33,189 nucleotides of DNA, from the NCBI GenBank assembly GCA_002495525.1, contig DAFS01000060.1, forward strand, positions 17,269 through 50,457, read 5' to 3'. Shown in pieces: positions 33,187 through 33,189 of the stretch. The stretch's first letter is position 1; every line of letters starts with the position of its first letter. Position numbers and translations under genes: made by a program. The DNA is from Euryarchaeota archaeon UBA89. Lineage in GTDB: Archaea; Thermoplasmatota; Poseidoniia; Poseidoniales; Thalassarchaeaceae. Below the pieces are notes generated by a model that searched no databases, was not told where the DNA came from, and saw only the letters and a program-made list of their open reading frames with translations.

Positions 33187-33189
33187 GTG

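Overview
The window is a compact, AT-rich archaeal chromosome segment. Archaeal identity comes from direct recognition of aRF1 (NIKS, GGQ and YxCxxxF motifs), aIF2-beta, the tRNA C56 ribose methylase Trm56, class I lysyl-tRNA synthetase, archaeal-type UMP kinase, a Nog1 GTPase and an HTH-PRTase regulator of the GfcR type. These sit beside genes of bacterial or aerobic flavour: a complete 2-oxoacid dehydrogenase complex, LipA/LipB, FolB and FolP. Low GC, very short intergenic gaps and this mixture suggest a marine planktonic euryarchaeon of the Thermoplasmatota, most likely Marine Group II (Poseidoniales). That placement is inference; no 16S gene is present.

Layout. Positions 1-2536 (minus) hold folP, a TraB-family membrane protein and the start of a YeiH-type transporter that leaves the window. 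Positions 2592-8600 (plus) hold a small membrane protein, trm56, carA and carB, followed by a HhH-MutS ATPase to 10692. Its 3' end overlaps that of lysS, which follows the gfcR-like gene (minus, 12855-10678). dut (minus) and aIF2-beta (plus) diverge from 13377-13467. A minus-strand run from 16313 to 13905 encodes an unrecognised protein, a pterin carbinolamine dehydratase, a nitroreductase and an MDR reductase. nog1 (plus) ends on a 38-residue zinc-ribbon ORF (minus). A minus group (pyrH, a DUF2116-like zinc ribbon/TM protein, a membrane protein) lies back to back with the plus pair aRF1-argS. A thioredoxin-like gene (minus) and a BCP peroxiredoxin (plus) diverge near 22750.

From 31814 down to 23236 a minus-strand cluster encodes lipA, E1-alpha, E1-beta, E2, E3, lipB, a class V aminotransferase and ubiX. 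It holds the whole dehydrogenase plus the enzymes that make and attach its lipoyl cofactor. E1-alpha and E1-beta resemble the branched-chain 2-oxoacid dehydrogenase type. On the right edge lie a pteridine-reductase-like SDR, folB and a tRNA-Leu(UAA).

Two themes recur. One is lipoate-dependent oxidative decarboxylation. The other is pterin/folate chemistry (folP, carbinolamine dehydratase, the PTR1/FolM-like SDR, folB). Pyrimidine metabolism (carAB, pyrH, dut) and translation account for most of the rest. No gene-free stretch exceeds about 120 bases. I saw no CRISPR array, insertion sequence, rRNA gene or prophage. The window mostly looks like ordinary core chromosome; no clearly new multi-gene system was found, and the most interesting parts are the lipoate/dehydrogenase cluster, the pterin genes and a few unrecognised small proteins.
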